Source: Cardinalis cardinalis | Taxonomy: Eukaryota; Chordata; Aves; Passeriformes; Cardinalidae | Assembly (NCBI GenBank): GCA_014549065.1 | Contig: JACDOX010000013.1 | Location: 1,477,531 to 1,541,530 of the forward strand | Length of the DNA stretch: 64,000 bases | Reading direction: 5' to 3' | Part shown: one piece after another, positions 52,988-64,000 of the stretch | Position numbering within the stretch: the first letter of the stretch is position 1 | How the letters are laid out: each line of letters starts with the position of its first letter | Program-made: the position numbers and the translations under genes | Notes under the pieces: model-generated | What the model saw: the letters and a program-made list of their open reading frames with translations, nothing else | What the model was told of the DNA's origin: nothing | Databases searched by the model: none

Positions 52988-53992
52988 ACTAACACAAAGT
53001 TCCAGAGAAGATAAATGTATAGATAAGACTAAAAAACAACTAAGCAAAATAACAAAACAATTGAAAAAACAACCTAAAAAGAAACAGATAACTGCAGCAA
53101 AACAATCACAAGTTTTGACAACAGCAGGTTCAGAAATATGAATTTACCCCACTGTCAACAGTATAGTGTGCGTTGTAAAGAGAGACTAACACTGAAATGT
53201 GTGATCAGACAACCTCAAGAGAGCTGAAGCACCACTCTCATTTAGTCCGTTTTGTTTCTGAATACACCCAATAATTAGAGAANAGTTCCTTATGCTGACC
53301 CTCCCTTGAGCAACTGACGTTCAAGCATTCACAAAATTTTAGAGCATTACAGAGTATTACCTCTGGCAATTGACAGAAATATTTTTGCCTTAAGAAGGTA
53401 CAATGGATAGCATATGATCTTCAGTCCAAGACAGGAAAATAGGAATGATTTTCCATACCTTTTAAGTTTTAAAGCATACAGGACATACACTAGGAATGTG
53501 CAGCTGTAATAACTAATTTAAAAACTCCAGAGTTCCATAGCATGGGTCTACTACTTCAGGACTCAAAACCCTTAAAAAACTTACACCTGACCAGTACTCA
53601 GTGCATCTGGAAGCAACTGCTCTCAGCATAGTTTACTCTGCTGCTTATAGATATGCATTACCTGGGAAATTGAGGGTGATGACACCTAGCACAGCTGCAT
53701 ACACACAGCACTAACTATTGTACTATTAATGAGAAGAATGTAACACTAAGGCTTTAAAAGCTTAGATGCTACAGAGGTCTATACCATACTGTACCACTCA
53801 AATCACACCTTTCTTTATACTTGTTGCTTATGCNTGCTGACAGGAGTCAATCTGGGAAATCAATTCAGTAGATATGCATTAGAGTTGCAACACAATTGCA
53901 TTTGACACACATTTAACAGAGTCAANAGGCAGTATCCCATTATACTGTGAAAGAAAGCCTCAGTGGCAGCAATTTGTTCTGGAAATACTTAC

Positions 53993-54124
53993 TTCTGATG
54001 AGGTCACCATCAGTGCAATTTCCCCAGATGGACTGCTCTTGTATCTCTGCTTGTATACTTTGATTACTAGAAGGCTGGTTAATGTCTTTATCTTCTGCCA
54101 CAGCAGTCTCTTGGTCAGTTTTTC
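53993..54124 (-). CDS. MDFIC: MDFIC internal coding exon (acidic/polar N-terminal region)
   Basis: A 132-bp exon with acceptor ...gacttag at 54125-54126 and donor gtaagt starting at 53992. It begins with two bases of a split codon and ends with one base of the next, so it is symmetric (phase 1 in, phase 1 out). It encodes a polar stretch starting K-T-D-Q-E-T and containing the conserved segment EQSIWGN followed by DGDLIR, which matches the corresponding part of vertebrate MDFIC from family knowledge. No transmembrane or signal segment is seen; the region is probably disordered. The next residue after the junction is Thr followed by QPQRLPQ from the downstream exon, reproducing the expected MDFIC order. 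Because it is shorter than 200 bp and lacks Met, it is easily missed by ORF scans. Confidence 0.92.
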
Positions 54125-55700
54125 CTAAGTCAAAAGAAATTTCAAAATATTAATTTCTACAGTATTTTTATATGTGAGCAAAACTAATTTTGAAAATTAA
54201 AAGTATGTTGGCATAAATTATGACTTGTCTTAGCATCTGCTTTTGTCTCCTTAGAACTAACTTCCAATAAAGTTGATTTTCCATCTGTTTTCTGGCCTAG
54301 ATCAATATAATTTCTCATTAAGAAAGACTTTTAGTCATATTGCATCCAATTGGGCAAAATAATACTCAGCAACTCAGCAGCTTCTGTAGCAAATTATATT
54401 TTTGAGGGGGTGAGGTGTTTTCTTATTTAGTTACCTTCCACAAAGTGTTCATATAAAAATTTTAATAGCTTTGTCACGCAAAAATCCATTATTTTTACCC
54501 ATATACATGTGGCTCTAGCACATAAAAGTTAGAGTAATTTCACAAAATTTTGTTCTCTATTTTTTATAATTAAACACATAATCAAAGACAAATACAGTTG
54601 AAGCTTCAAAAGTGACTAGTACAAAATTCAGAAAAATTATTATACCACAATTACCTATTTTTTGTTGAAAAAAATGCTTTTAAAAAGACACTGCTGATTA
54701 AAAGTAAGCACTTAGCCAATAATGAAAAGAAGAAGTATTTCTTCTCTCCAAGTACACATAAGATGCAGGGAAAATTCCACAGTAAGGTTATTTGAGGGAT
54801 TCTTCAGCTTATTTCACAATGTTACAGATGTTGTTTTGATGATGTTGCCAGTTATCACAAGGACACCAGAATTTCCTCAAACCAAAGCAAGTGACAGTTT
54901 TCATCTTCACTGTCATTAATGTTTTAATAATCAAATCCACACACACAAATCTTTCTGTTCTTGATTGTTACAGATTTTTCCTACCGTCATTCAAGGAAAC
55001 ATCTCTAAATCTGGATTTACTTTGTTCATTATTCACAGCAACAGATAATCAGTTTATATTACTTGCTCAAGGGACCTGTAAAACACTAAATATTTTCATA
55101 ATATGGATTTTTTTGAGTATATCTACAACATTTAATATTTACAGTGAACTTAGATGAGCAACTGCTGGAAAGTCTTTTAACTATTTATATGTTTCAAACA
55201 AATACATTTATAAAGCCTGTATTACAGTTTCACATACTGTATCCTCTAGTAAAGCAATTATTCCAGTCATGAGACACAGAAAAATCACTTTTTGCTACTG
55301 TGACATAGTAAAGGGTAGTTTCTCATGTGACCAACAGCACTTTGATTTTAAATCCCAACTTTCTGCCTTTGTTATCCACCCTATTAAACTGAGGCACTGG
55401 ACATCACTCAAAATAATATATGCCATTTTGTGTGTATAGTAGCATATGCCTTCAAGCACTGCTGCTCCCCTTCTATCAATTTCCACCTCTGAAATGTCTG
55501 ACCTAGCTACCTCNGAGGTATTTTGCTCTCAGTCCTCCCTCCCACCAACCTGTCAGTATTTCCTCAAGCCCATCCTGAGAGGAACTGTTTCACTGGGATT
55601 GGTGTAGTTATTGAAATGAATAGAAAGATATAAACTTTAATGAGTTTAGCCCCTTGCCCTGATGGCTTAATCTTACCTAGATACTCATCCTATTAACATG

Positions 55701-55804
55701 CAAAAAACAAAAAACCAAAACAACAACAACAAAAAACAAACAAACAAACCAACCAACCAAACAAACAGAAACCCCAAACCAAAACCAACAACAACAAACC
55801 AAAA
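55701..55804 (+). repeat. AAC/AAACC-rich simple repeat
   Basis: A-rich tract with interrupted AAC, AAAC and AACC units and no G except one; its open frame of Asn, Lys, Pro and Thr is an artefact of composition. Confidence 0.9.
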
Positions 55805-56689
55805 TACAGAGTTTTTCAACCCTTTTGACAGACATGAGATACAAATTATTTCTGCCTGGTATCTATCAAATATGAAGTGGCTGTATTGAAGTATGATGAT
55901 TTAGCCTGTGCAGTTAAGAATTAGGTGCAAATATGTTTCAAAAGTGTTTGAAAAGTGTTCTGGAATAGACTGAAGAAAAATAAGTAATGTCCTGACAGAG
56001 CTAGTGTAAAAGCACTCTGCTTTCCACAAACACTAAGCTTAAATGAGNTATTTTATGAGATTTTGCTCTTAAATTACTACATTGATGGCACCAAAATTAC
56101 AGTAGGTACCCAGCAGTGCTAGNACAGACCCAGAGAGTAGCTGTATACAATGCTCTCATATAGGATATGACTTTGCAGAACTCTATTATTTCATGTAGTA
56201 AACAATGAATGNCTATAAGGAAACAATAATGTTAATATTATGGGGCCCTTAGCGCTCTAGATTACATTTTAATCTAAGAAATCTGAAGGAGTGCAGAATA
56301 CAATCAGTCATCTCATTCATATGAATTTATTTTTCATCCCTCTTCTTGTTTTCAGTTTAGTATTATTTCTCTTTTTTTCTTATCATTGCCTAGGCTNTAT
56401 GTGCACTTGTATTGTCCCAGCTGGATATAGTAAATGGTCAGTCAAACCATATAAACAATAGTAGACATTAACAAGAATAAAAAAGCACCATTAAAAAGTT
56501 AAACAGAAACAATGTTGCAATTGANCAGCAAACAATTTTGCTAGAAAGTTCATAACAATTAACATTAATTTGATCTATTGAATTCACATGAAGACTTCCC
56601 TGTAAATGCACGTAACAGAATTCTACACCATTAAANACCTGTTTGGTATCTTATTTTGCACTCCAGAATTACCCACTGGAGCAGCTCAT

Positions 56690-57250
56690 CCTGATAGATG
56701 CTGCTCTGTGGTGTGGTGAACTCACCCTGGTTAGCAGCAGCAAAGGACCATGCAGCCTCTCCTCCCTAGCCCAGCCCCCAGCAGGACAAGAGGAGAGAAC
56801 AGAAAGACCCAAGGGAAGAAACTTTTGTGTCAAGATACAGTTTAATAAGTGAAGAAAAGAGGAAGGAAAAGTAAAACAGGAGACATAAAGGCAATCACTC
56901 ACCATCTCCCACAGTAGACTGATGCCCAAACTAGTCTCTAAGCAATGGCTACCTCCCCTAAAACCTCCTCCCCTGTTTTTATTGCTGAGCATGACATTCT
57001 ATGGCATGGAATAGCCCTCTTGTCAGCCTGGGCCAGCTGCCTGCATTGTGTCCCCTCCCAGTCCCATGCCTATCTGCAGTCTAGTCACTGGAGAGAAAAG
57101 TGGGAAAAGAGAAAATCTTGACTGATGCTGTGCAAGTGCTGCTCAGTAATAGTCAACCCACTGGTGAGCTATCAACCTTGCTTGAGTCACTGATCCCAAA
57201 CACAGCACCACAGGGGTTGCTATGAAGAAAATTAACACCATCACGCCCAG
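56690..57250. mobile_element. Avian interspersed repeat, LTR-retroelement-like
   Basis: Recognisable blocks shared by a widespread bird repeat: caatcactcaccatctccca, actgatgcccaaactagtct, gctgagcatgacattctatg followed by gcatggaatagccctcttg, gcctgggccagctgcctgc, tgtgtcccctcccag, gcaagtgctgctcagtaata and gctatgaagaaaattaacac. Recognition is from memory of avian genome repeats, so family and orientation are left open. The moderately long minus-strand open frame at 56992-56669 falls inside it and is not a host gene. Confidence 0.6.
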
Positions 57251-58420
57251 ACTTAGTTCAATGGGGCTTTAGAAGTAGTAGACCTTATGATCTCTTTGAT
57301 ATATTTGAGCATTTTTTCATAANTCGCTTCTGGTGCATCAGACTACTGAGAAAAGACACACACTGGTGTCTTGATTCAGTTGCTTTTTNTTGAATATGTA
57401 CCACGTCTCAGTTTTTGTACAAAGGAATTCATTAATTATTCCTTTATAACAAACAGTTGATAATGGGATCATATTTTCTTTTTTTTTAATATTAGAGGTG
57501 CCACTAGAACATACCAACTACAANAAATCACACATGAAGACAGCCTCAAGATCATTCCTGTCTTTTGTTGATGCCATTACTTTTATGTTAGGTACCTAAG
57601 AATTTTCACAACAGTAGTTTATGAAGAATCAACACAAAGACCTTACTCTGACAGAAATACTAATGACTGGATCTGGTCATAGAAAAGCATGACTTTTTTT
57701 CACTGCATCTTGAAGTAAGTTTGTAACACTTTCCTGTTTCAATCAAGCTTACCCTTAAGAATTCTTTCTATAAGACTTCCTTAGTATTTTAGCTTCTGCT
57801 TCCTTTAGCACACCCTTCCACTCTCATGTGGCTAACCTCCAATACTGACAGCCAAGAAAAAAAAGAGATGCTCTTCTTAACAGTTCAAATAATGGAAAGA
57901 AAAGACTCATTATGTTCTGAGTCTGGCAGAGCTGAAGTATAAATCCAATCTCTCTTCAAAACCACAGTAAGTTACTCTAGGTCATGTCACAAAAGCAACA
58001 CAGACTTCTTACCTACCACAGTTCAGCCCCAAACCAGCAACTTGTGTGGCTCTGTACTTCCCCTAAACTAACAGCAGTGCCGGAGCTGAAAAGCTTCTAG
58101 TCAAAAGCCCCAGGGAGTAACACCCACACAGAACACCCTGTGATTTATTCTGAAGGTTACCATGGGCAGAAACTCTGCTAGTCCAGGGACTAATGCAAGT
58201 TTAAGATTTAAATAGTAAGAGATATGACATACTCGCAAAGTATAGAGTTGAGATGGCTAAAAGCCAAATCATACCTATGATACAGACAACTGGTAAGCCA
58301 CTTCACAAAAAAAAATTAAAATTTTAACCACATCTCAAAATTACTGCTTCAGTAAATAAGTGAATAAACTGAATTACTGCTTTTTCTCTATGGAATTACT
58401 TAAGTACATACAAATAATTT

Positions 58421-58460
58421 CTGTAGTACATATAGTACATAGTACATATAGTACATATTC
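58421..58460. repeat. Short tandem repeat of agtacatat units
   Basis: Repeats of tagtacata in alternating long and short spacing. Confidence 0.85.
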
Positions 58461-61105
58461 ATTTTACTATAATTTTGTTATATTTATTTTTAAATTACAC
58501 AGAAATACACATATTCCATAGAATAGAAATCTGTTTTCACCTTTAAGACTAATGTAATATTGATTGTTAACGTTTGTTCTAGTTTGGAGAATGCCTCTGG
58601 TTACACATGCTCCTTTGCAACATGACAATTCTGCAAGATTCCACCAACTGAATAATGTCAGCAGTCTGGATTAGCAACAACACTACTATTACAACAGCCC
58701 CATCAAAAAGTAAACTTAACAAATAGTCAGAGCTGTCGAGAAAGACCCATGTATTAGGCAAAACAGGTATACAGGGCAATCTCCTCAGATTACTTCTAAT
58801 TCTGCATCTTATGCCTTTGGAAAGTTGTTGGAACATATGTCAAACTGATTCCTGAAAAATTCCTAGACCATCCCAGTGAATAATCTCTCTTTTCAGAGCT
58901 ACATTTGTGTATCTTTCTCTGCAATGTAGAGCATATTAAGTGAAGATGAAATTAATATACAAAACTGATAGAAAAAGATAGGTAATGGATGTGTATTTGC
59001 AAGACACACCTCAAAGAGCTCAAGTCTGACAAACAACCAGCTTTTCTTCTCTAAGGGTTTGTCTATTCATACATTCATATACTAGCTGCCCCCAAGAGCC
59101 ACACCACATATTCTTGTTTAGAAATGGGTCCCTGTGATTTCATACATGTGCTATCATATGTCATGAAGCATATAACATACACAAAACAAAAATGGAAACA
59201 AGTGCCCCCATTAAGTACATGTCCTCAGAGTTTGACTGGCAGCTGATTTCTGTTCATTAGATGACACATAACCGTATATACTGACTCAGCCATCTCTTCC
59301 AAGAATGTGAATCATTAGAGTGCATGACTAGCAAAATGACAAACCGGACTTGAGAAACAGGTTTAGAGTTTGTCTATAAAATTTAGGAGCTTGTATATAA
59401 AATTAATTTAATGAATACTGCTGCAACAACCAAAGCCTTTGCCACTATGACACATTCATTTTCTGTTCACCAGCAATGTGGTGGACTGCTCCAAATAGCA
59501 TGTAAAGAAAAAAAACAACTGTTGGGAGAAGTTTCTGGAAACCTGAGTGCATCATTCTCATCAAGGAGAGAGAAATAAGCAAAATGGACTGGCACAGTGA
59601 TCACTGATCTCCAAAAATGCAATCACAAATGGTCCAACAGTTTTGTTGNGTAGGTGCGAAGGAAAGATTTGGAAGCAAAGTTACTTAGGCACCTAAAGCT
59701 GACCTAGTTGTTGGGATGAACCATCAGAAGGCCTGAGTGTTTCCTACAACAAGCAGATGCAGATTTAAAAATAAATGTGCCAGATTCAAATCATCCCAAA
59801 TGAAATTTTGTCCTTCAAAGGAAAGAGCAATTACAAAAGAAAATCAATTGCCATAAAACATAAACACAAACACATAAGTAGATCTATGAGGAATAAAAAA
59901 AGTCAAAGAATGTTCCCAAAAGGAAATGTAACAATCAGTTCTCTGTCTACAATTGTTGGGAGGGATTGAAGAGCATGTCGCAAACATTGCATTTTTAACA
60001 CTTCCTTTGTTCATTAATAACCTTACTGGCAAGGAACCACTAAGGATGCTACTTCCTACTGCAAGTTCCACTGTTCACAATAGCACAAAGAAACCCTGAT
60101 AAAACTACATTTCACAGTGCAATCATTAACAGTAAGGCCTACCATCTACTTCATGAAATGCCTAAAACTTTTGGGCATCTTATATAACAAATAAATTCAA
60201 CACTTTGTGTAACAAAATGCCTATTCCAGCATTTACCTGAAACAATCTCATTTCATTAATGACATCTAACTAATACTGATAATCCNTGACTTATGGAAGC
60301 CTCCAATTAGATGTTTGTTTTAAAACTTAAAAAGAAAAAACTTATTTGCATTCATTTAATTTCAGTGGCTTTCACCTAAGTACCTTGTTGTAACTTTCAA
60401 TGGCTCCAGAAGTGTCACAGAAAAAAATAGTTTCTCAAAAATTAGAGCAATTTAACTGAGCAATTTTTTGGAAAACTCTTAGACAGGATTTTCCAGGTGC
60501 AAGCTACGGAGTAACTATGAAAGCACTAGAAGTTTGACAGCCATGAACAAATTTGAGTCACAATAAATTAAAAATGAACAGCAATGTGCAAATAGGTATT
60601 CTGCATTATTTTAAGTGTTAAAAAGGTCAAATACATAAGTGAAGCCTTTTCACAAATAATCATACTAATTATACAGTCAGTTATGCATGTATGTCATTCA
60701 TCCAAAGAAGTTTCACATGTATACAAAACCAGTTTCATGGAAGTGCTAAGCAATACTTGGCAGCTACGGCTTTACTAGCAAAGGCCAATAAAACTGGGCC
60801 TGTACAGTGAAAGAGTTAACTTTAAGAATATTCCATCTAATACATGTTCCAAGGGCTTTCTATTTTGAACTAGTTCTCAGATATAATCTTAAAGATTCAA
60901 GGCTTACTAGTGGCTGGAGTGTATTAGGCACATTCCTGCAGCTTTCACATTATTTTGAGCAAAAGGAATCCCATCCAGGTCACTCCCTAGGATCACTCCA
61001 TAATGCAAATCAAAGTAGAGGTGAACAGATTTACTTCAAAACTGCACGGCTGATCCAAATAAAAAAAGTAGGATAACACACTCATTGCTGAATGTTACTT
61101 ACTAG

Positions 61106-61150
61106 GAAAAAAAAAAAAAAAGAAAAAAAAAGAAAAGAAAAGAAAAGAAG
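61106..61150 (+). repeat. Poly-A / AAAAG simple repeat
   Basis: Long A run passing into repeated AAAAG units. Confidence 0.92.
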
Positions 61151-64000
61151 TGTTTAAAGCAAAGAGAAATCTAACTTCTGAGAGCCCAGAGCTGAATTTA
61201 AGGAGAATTACTGTGATATAAAATAAACCTGTGATGTAAGATGGAGCAAAAATATTTCAAACTTGATACAAGANCTTTACAGTCAACTCTATGAAATACA
61301 AGTGTATCACACCCATGAGGGCATGAATCACTTGACTGGAACGGTATGCACGTGAAACTGAAAGCAGACATATGCTTTCATGACAAACTAGAGTCAGACA
61401 TCTATTTACCAAAGTTTTAGATATTTTAGTCGGTAATATTAAATAAATGCCTCAGTACTGGATATAGCAATGAAACCAATACAGATTCTCTTAGCTCTTG
61501 TCAGATAGCAAGAGGGAATAAAATTTTAGAGGAAATAGTTGGTAAGTTTGAGCAATCTGAGTACACTGGTTAACTGTTAAAATAAAAATATATTACTCAT
61601 AACACTGAGGCATTGCTGGTAAAGTGGAATAATTGTTGTGATAGCAATCACTGTTGCCTCAAGAACGTCCAAACATTCCCTGCATTAAGTCTTTTGTCAC
61701 CCAATCTCATCTAGCCATCAGATTCCTTTCGTGTTCCTCATCATGAAAACAGTTAAGCACTGAAAACATGAAGATTAGAATCACATTCTTGAAGAGGAGT
61801 ACTTTGTACATATTCTGAATGGAAGTATTCGTTGCTGCATTTGGTTTCTTGAGATACCAAATCAGAGCTGCATCCACATCCAGCAATAGTGAGATGATTT
61901 GCACCAGAGAGAACAGTCACTTATAGAATCTGATTCTTGATATTTCTACTCAATTTCTCCATCCTCCCCACCCAATTAAAATAAAAAGTTCTAGTGAATT
62001 TCCATCATCTAAAGATTTACTATAGTGAAATCAGTCTCAAGTTTACAATAAGTTGTTAATTATTGGTTTTATTTTCTTTTTTAATTGAGAAAGCTAAATA
62101 TTATTCCTTCGTTATTCTATGTTACAGTTAGTTACCAAAAAGCAAAGATAAAAGCATTCCAAATAATCTATAGATGACAGCCCTTAATTTCTCTCTTGTT
62201 CATTTTTCTCATGGTTTATTCAAATGCAGAGGATTTTTTTAGAAAAAAATCATACCCATAGTCCAGGCAATAATCACACCATAATTTTGAATATATGAAA
62301 CATTCTCCTTAAAGAATGGAGTCCAATGGTCATGAATTGCAACATTCCTTCCTCAGGGACATTATTTTGATACCTATGAGTTGAGAAATACCTGATCACA
62401 ATCAAATTGAAGTGGTCTGAGCAGAGACATGGCACTATTCACTGTCTACATCACACAAGTAGACATAATCATAATTTGGTTCTAAGGTCCATGAGTTGAG
62501 GGAAGAAAGAAGGCATCACTAGGATCTTGAACAAGGGTGCACAAGCAGAGCTACACTTTTGGAAGGATGTGGCAGAAATTAACATGTTTGCAGAAATTAC
62601 ATTAAACCTTCCACCCTGCAGTGTGTCTCTTAGAGCAGCAGACCACACTGACATAGATAATGGTTCAAGGACTGAAGTTGAATTTTGACATTGCCACAAA
62701 AGAAGATGCCATGATTTCATTTGTTCTCTCTCACAGCCGACTAATTGTGGATAGGTGGCATTCAGATTCTCACTAATATTTATGCATTTATTCAAAAATG
62801 AACTAATAAGGAAGAACAGTGACAGGGGATATGTTGAGAGAGCATACTGGTTAAAGTAACACTGAAAAATTCTTTTAAATTGTGAAAACCAGAGCATACC
62901 ACATCTGTAGGCCAAATTCCACCTCAACCCAGTTTTCACCATGTCCACAACTGATGAATATTCCTGCGTACTGCCTAAGCTTCATTAAGTTTTCCTGATC
63001 CTTAATTACGTTGTGGGATAGCTATTTGTGAATATTCAAAATTCAACTGAAGTTTCTTTTTCTTTCTTCAGCATCTGAATGTATCTACTAGCAAGCAAAA
63101 GGAACACTGTATATCTGGATTTCTAGATGATACCTTGCAGAACTACAGGAGAGGAAAAGTTTGTTCCCAGGACAAGGTATCTCTATCAGTTAAACATATA
63201 CAAAGCACATTAAAGTATGCTGTTACAAATGAGAAATTCCTTCTCATTAGAATGCACTAAATACTTTATTATACATACAACATAAGCCATCTTTTCCTGA
63301 TTAAGGAATATTTAATTCTAGGTCAACCCAGATTTCAGATATCTCACTGTAAATATATGAAGTCATTTATAGGTCAATAATATGAATTTCAATCAAAGCT
63401 TTTAAAATTATCACCAAATTCTAGAGAAGTCAGTGTAATTTTAGATGTCCTNGGGGCAGAATAGAAGGATAGGGGCTGTTGAAAGTCCCAGACATACTAT
63501 CTTAGTTTTTCAGCCCTGGAATATCTGAATTACCTTACCCTGTAACCATACACCACAAAGCTGACAACAGAAATGCTGGAATATAGACTGGAAATGTTAT
63601 GAACTCACCTTTTCCTCTTTCCACCCCCACTTCCCCAACAAACTTAGACTAGAAAAAAGCAACAAATATCCACATTAAAAATCCATATTATCCTTAAATA
63701 TAAGTTCATTAGAATAAAAATAATGTATTTGAATGCAGAATTCTGCTTTGTCTTTAAGTGAACTCTACATAAGCTTTAAAATTGAGCATGTGCCTTGATA
63801 GGTGTGGCCAGTGAACAAACCATAATCATAATGCTTATTTGTACTTTACTGATCCCTCAGAAAGCTGGGAGGTTTAATTGTGTCATTTAGATTTTCTGCA
63901 CATTACTTGTCAGGGACAGATCAGTATTTGTTTCCTTACTTTTCATTAAAAAAAGCATGTATTTANGATCATACATAGGACTTTCACTTCATAGTAAACA

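Larger units (their letters stand above)
31899..53992 (-). other. MDFIC: MDFIC large intron (about 22.1 kb)
   Basis: Bounded by the donor at 53992 and the acceptor at 31899. Holds the LTR-like repeat at 34.0-34.45 kb, a CR1 at 48.4-48.75 kb, a microsatellite at 45811-45862, several perfect inverted repeats, and a less AT-rich block at about 41350-41990. Open frames inside (for example minus strand near 40.9-41.6 kb) are hydrophobic low-complexity translations without a recognised domain. Confidence 0.9.
15575..64000 (-). other. MDFIC: MDFIC gene, 3' part (first exon outside window)
   Basis: Gene-level entry joining three coding exons on the minus strand (54124-53993, 31898-31623, 19067-18820). 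All junctions are GT-AG and all are phase 1, so the exons concatenate into one uninterrupted frame ending in the I-mfa domain. Known family roles: MDFIC is an I-mfa domain regulator that binds transcription factors and P-TEFb/cyclin T1, modulates Wnt/LEF1 signalling, and has been reported as an auxiliary subunit of PIEZO mechanosensitive channels through its palmitoylated C-terminal helix. The exon that should carry the start codon is not seen between 54125 and 64000, where no GC-rich first-exon-like sequence occurs, so the right boundary is the window edge. The left end is inferred from a poly(A) signal and is uncertain. Confidence 0.9.
54125..64000 (-). other. MDFIC: MDFIC upstream intron, partial
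   Basis: Sequence upstream of the first visible exon in sense direction. No start-codon exon or CpG island is seen. Contains the AAC/AAACC-rich simple repeat at 55701-55804, the retroelement-like repeat at 56.7-57.25 kb, a short tandem repeat at 58421-58460 and an AAAAG tract at 61106-61150. The minus-strand open frame at 62948-62469 (159 codons) has no recognisable domain or intact splice context. Confidence 0.7.

Noticed and set aside
55698..55889. Open frame rich in Asn, Lys, Thr and Pro
   Set aside because: Generated by an AAC/AAACC simple repeat.
62469..62948. 159-codon minus-strand open frame
   Set aside because: No recognisable domain, no supported splice or promoter context, and it lies upstream of the first visible MDFIC exon without matching the expected N-terminus.
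54125..64000. Possible MDFIC first exon within the window
   Set aside because: Searched on the minus strand for a Gly/Ala/Pro-rich start exon with CpG island and phase-1 donor; nothing suitable seen.
1..64000. CRISPR arrays, tRNA or rRNA genes
   Set aside because: The tandem repeats present are simple microsatellites or two- to three-copy duplications, and no cloverleaf-like or rRNA sequence was noticed.

Overview
The window is vertebrate nuclear DNA, almost certainly from a bird. It is AT-rich and gene-poor, has large introns, and carries 3' ends of CR1 LINEs, the signature avian retroposon, plus two repeats that look like avian LTR-retroelement sequence. Isolated single N bases are scattered throughout, as expected from a consensus or draft assembly.

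The only gene I can establish is MDFIC (MyoD family inhibitor domain containing; HIC), read on the minus strand. Three coding exons join cleanly through phase-1 GT-AG introns: 54124-53993 (44 codons including a split one), 31898-31623 (92 codons) and the terminal exon with the cysteine-rich I-mfa domain, 19067 to the stop codon at 18820-18822. The introns are about 22.1 kb and 12.6 kb. The first exon with the N-terminus is not visible and should lie to the right of base 64000. The 3' UTR runs left from 18819, possibly to about 15575, where a poly(A) signal lies inside an 18-bp palindrome.

The most notable observation is a second, divergent I-mfa domain on the same strand inside the last MDFIC intron, at 24622-24356, about 5.3 kb before the canonical terminal exon. 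It is an 88-residue open frame. Its 12 cysteines nearly all align with MDFIC cysteines, it keeps the core CLEIC motif, and it ends the same number of residues after that motif as MDFIC does. Its final segment has lost the cysteines, and its splice acceptor is one base out of register with the MDFIC reading frame. It sits in a short CpG-rich island in AT-rich surroundings. It may be an alternative terminal exon, the end of a nested paralogue, or a decaying duplicated exon; I know of no description of it.

Layout: 1-15570 is probably intergenic sequence downstream of MDFIC, with CR1 fragments near 4.2, 4.5 and 13.6-14.0 kb and short repeats. 15575-19067 is the terminal exon with its probable 3' UTR. 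19068-31622 is the last intron with the second I-mfa unit. 31623-31898 is a coding exon. 31899-53992 is a large intron with an LTR-like repeat near 34.0-34.4 kb and a CR1 at 48.4-48.75 kb. 53993-54124 is a coding exon. 54125-64000 is intron with another retroelement-like repeat at 56.7-57.25 kb. No tRNA, rRNA or CRISPR was seen, and no other protein-coding gene could be supported.
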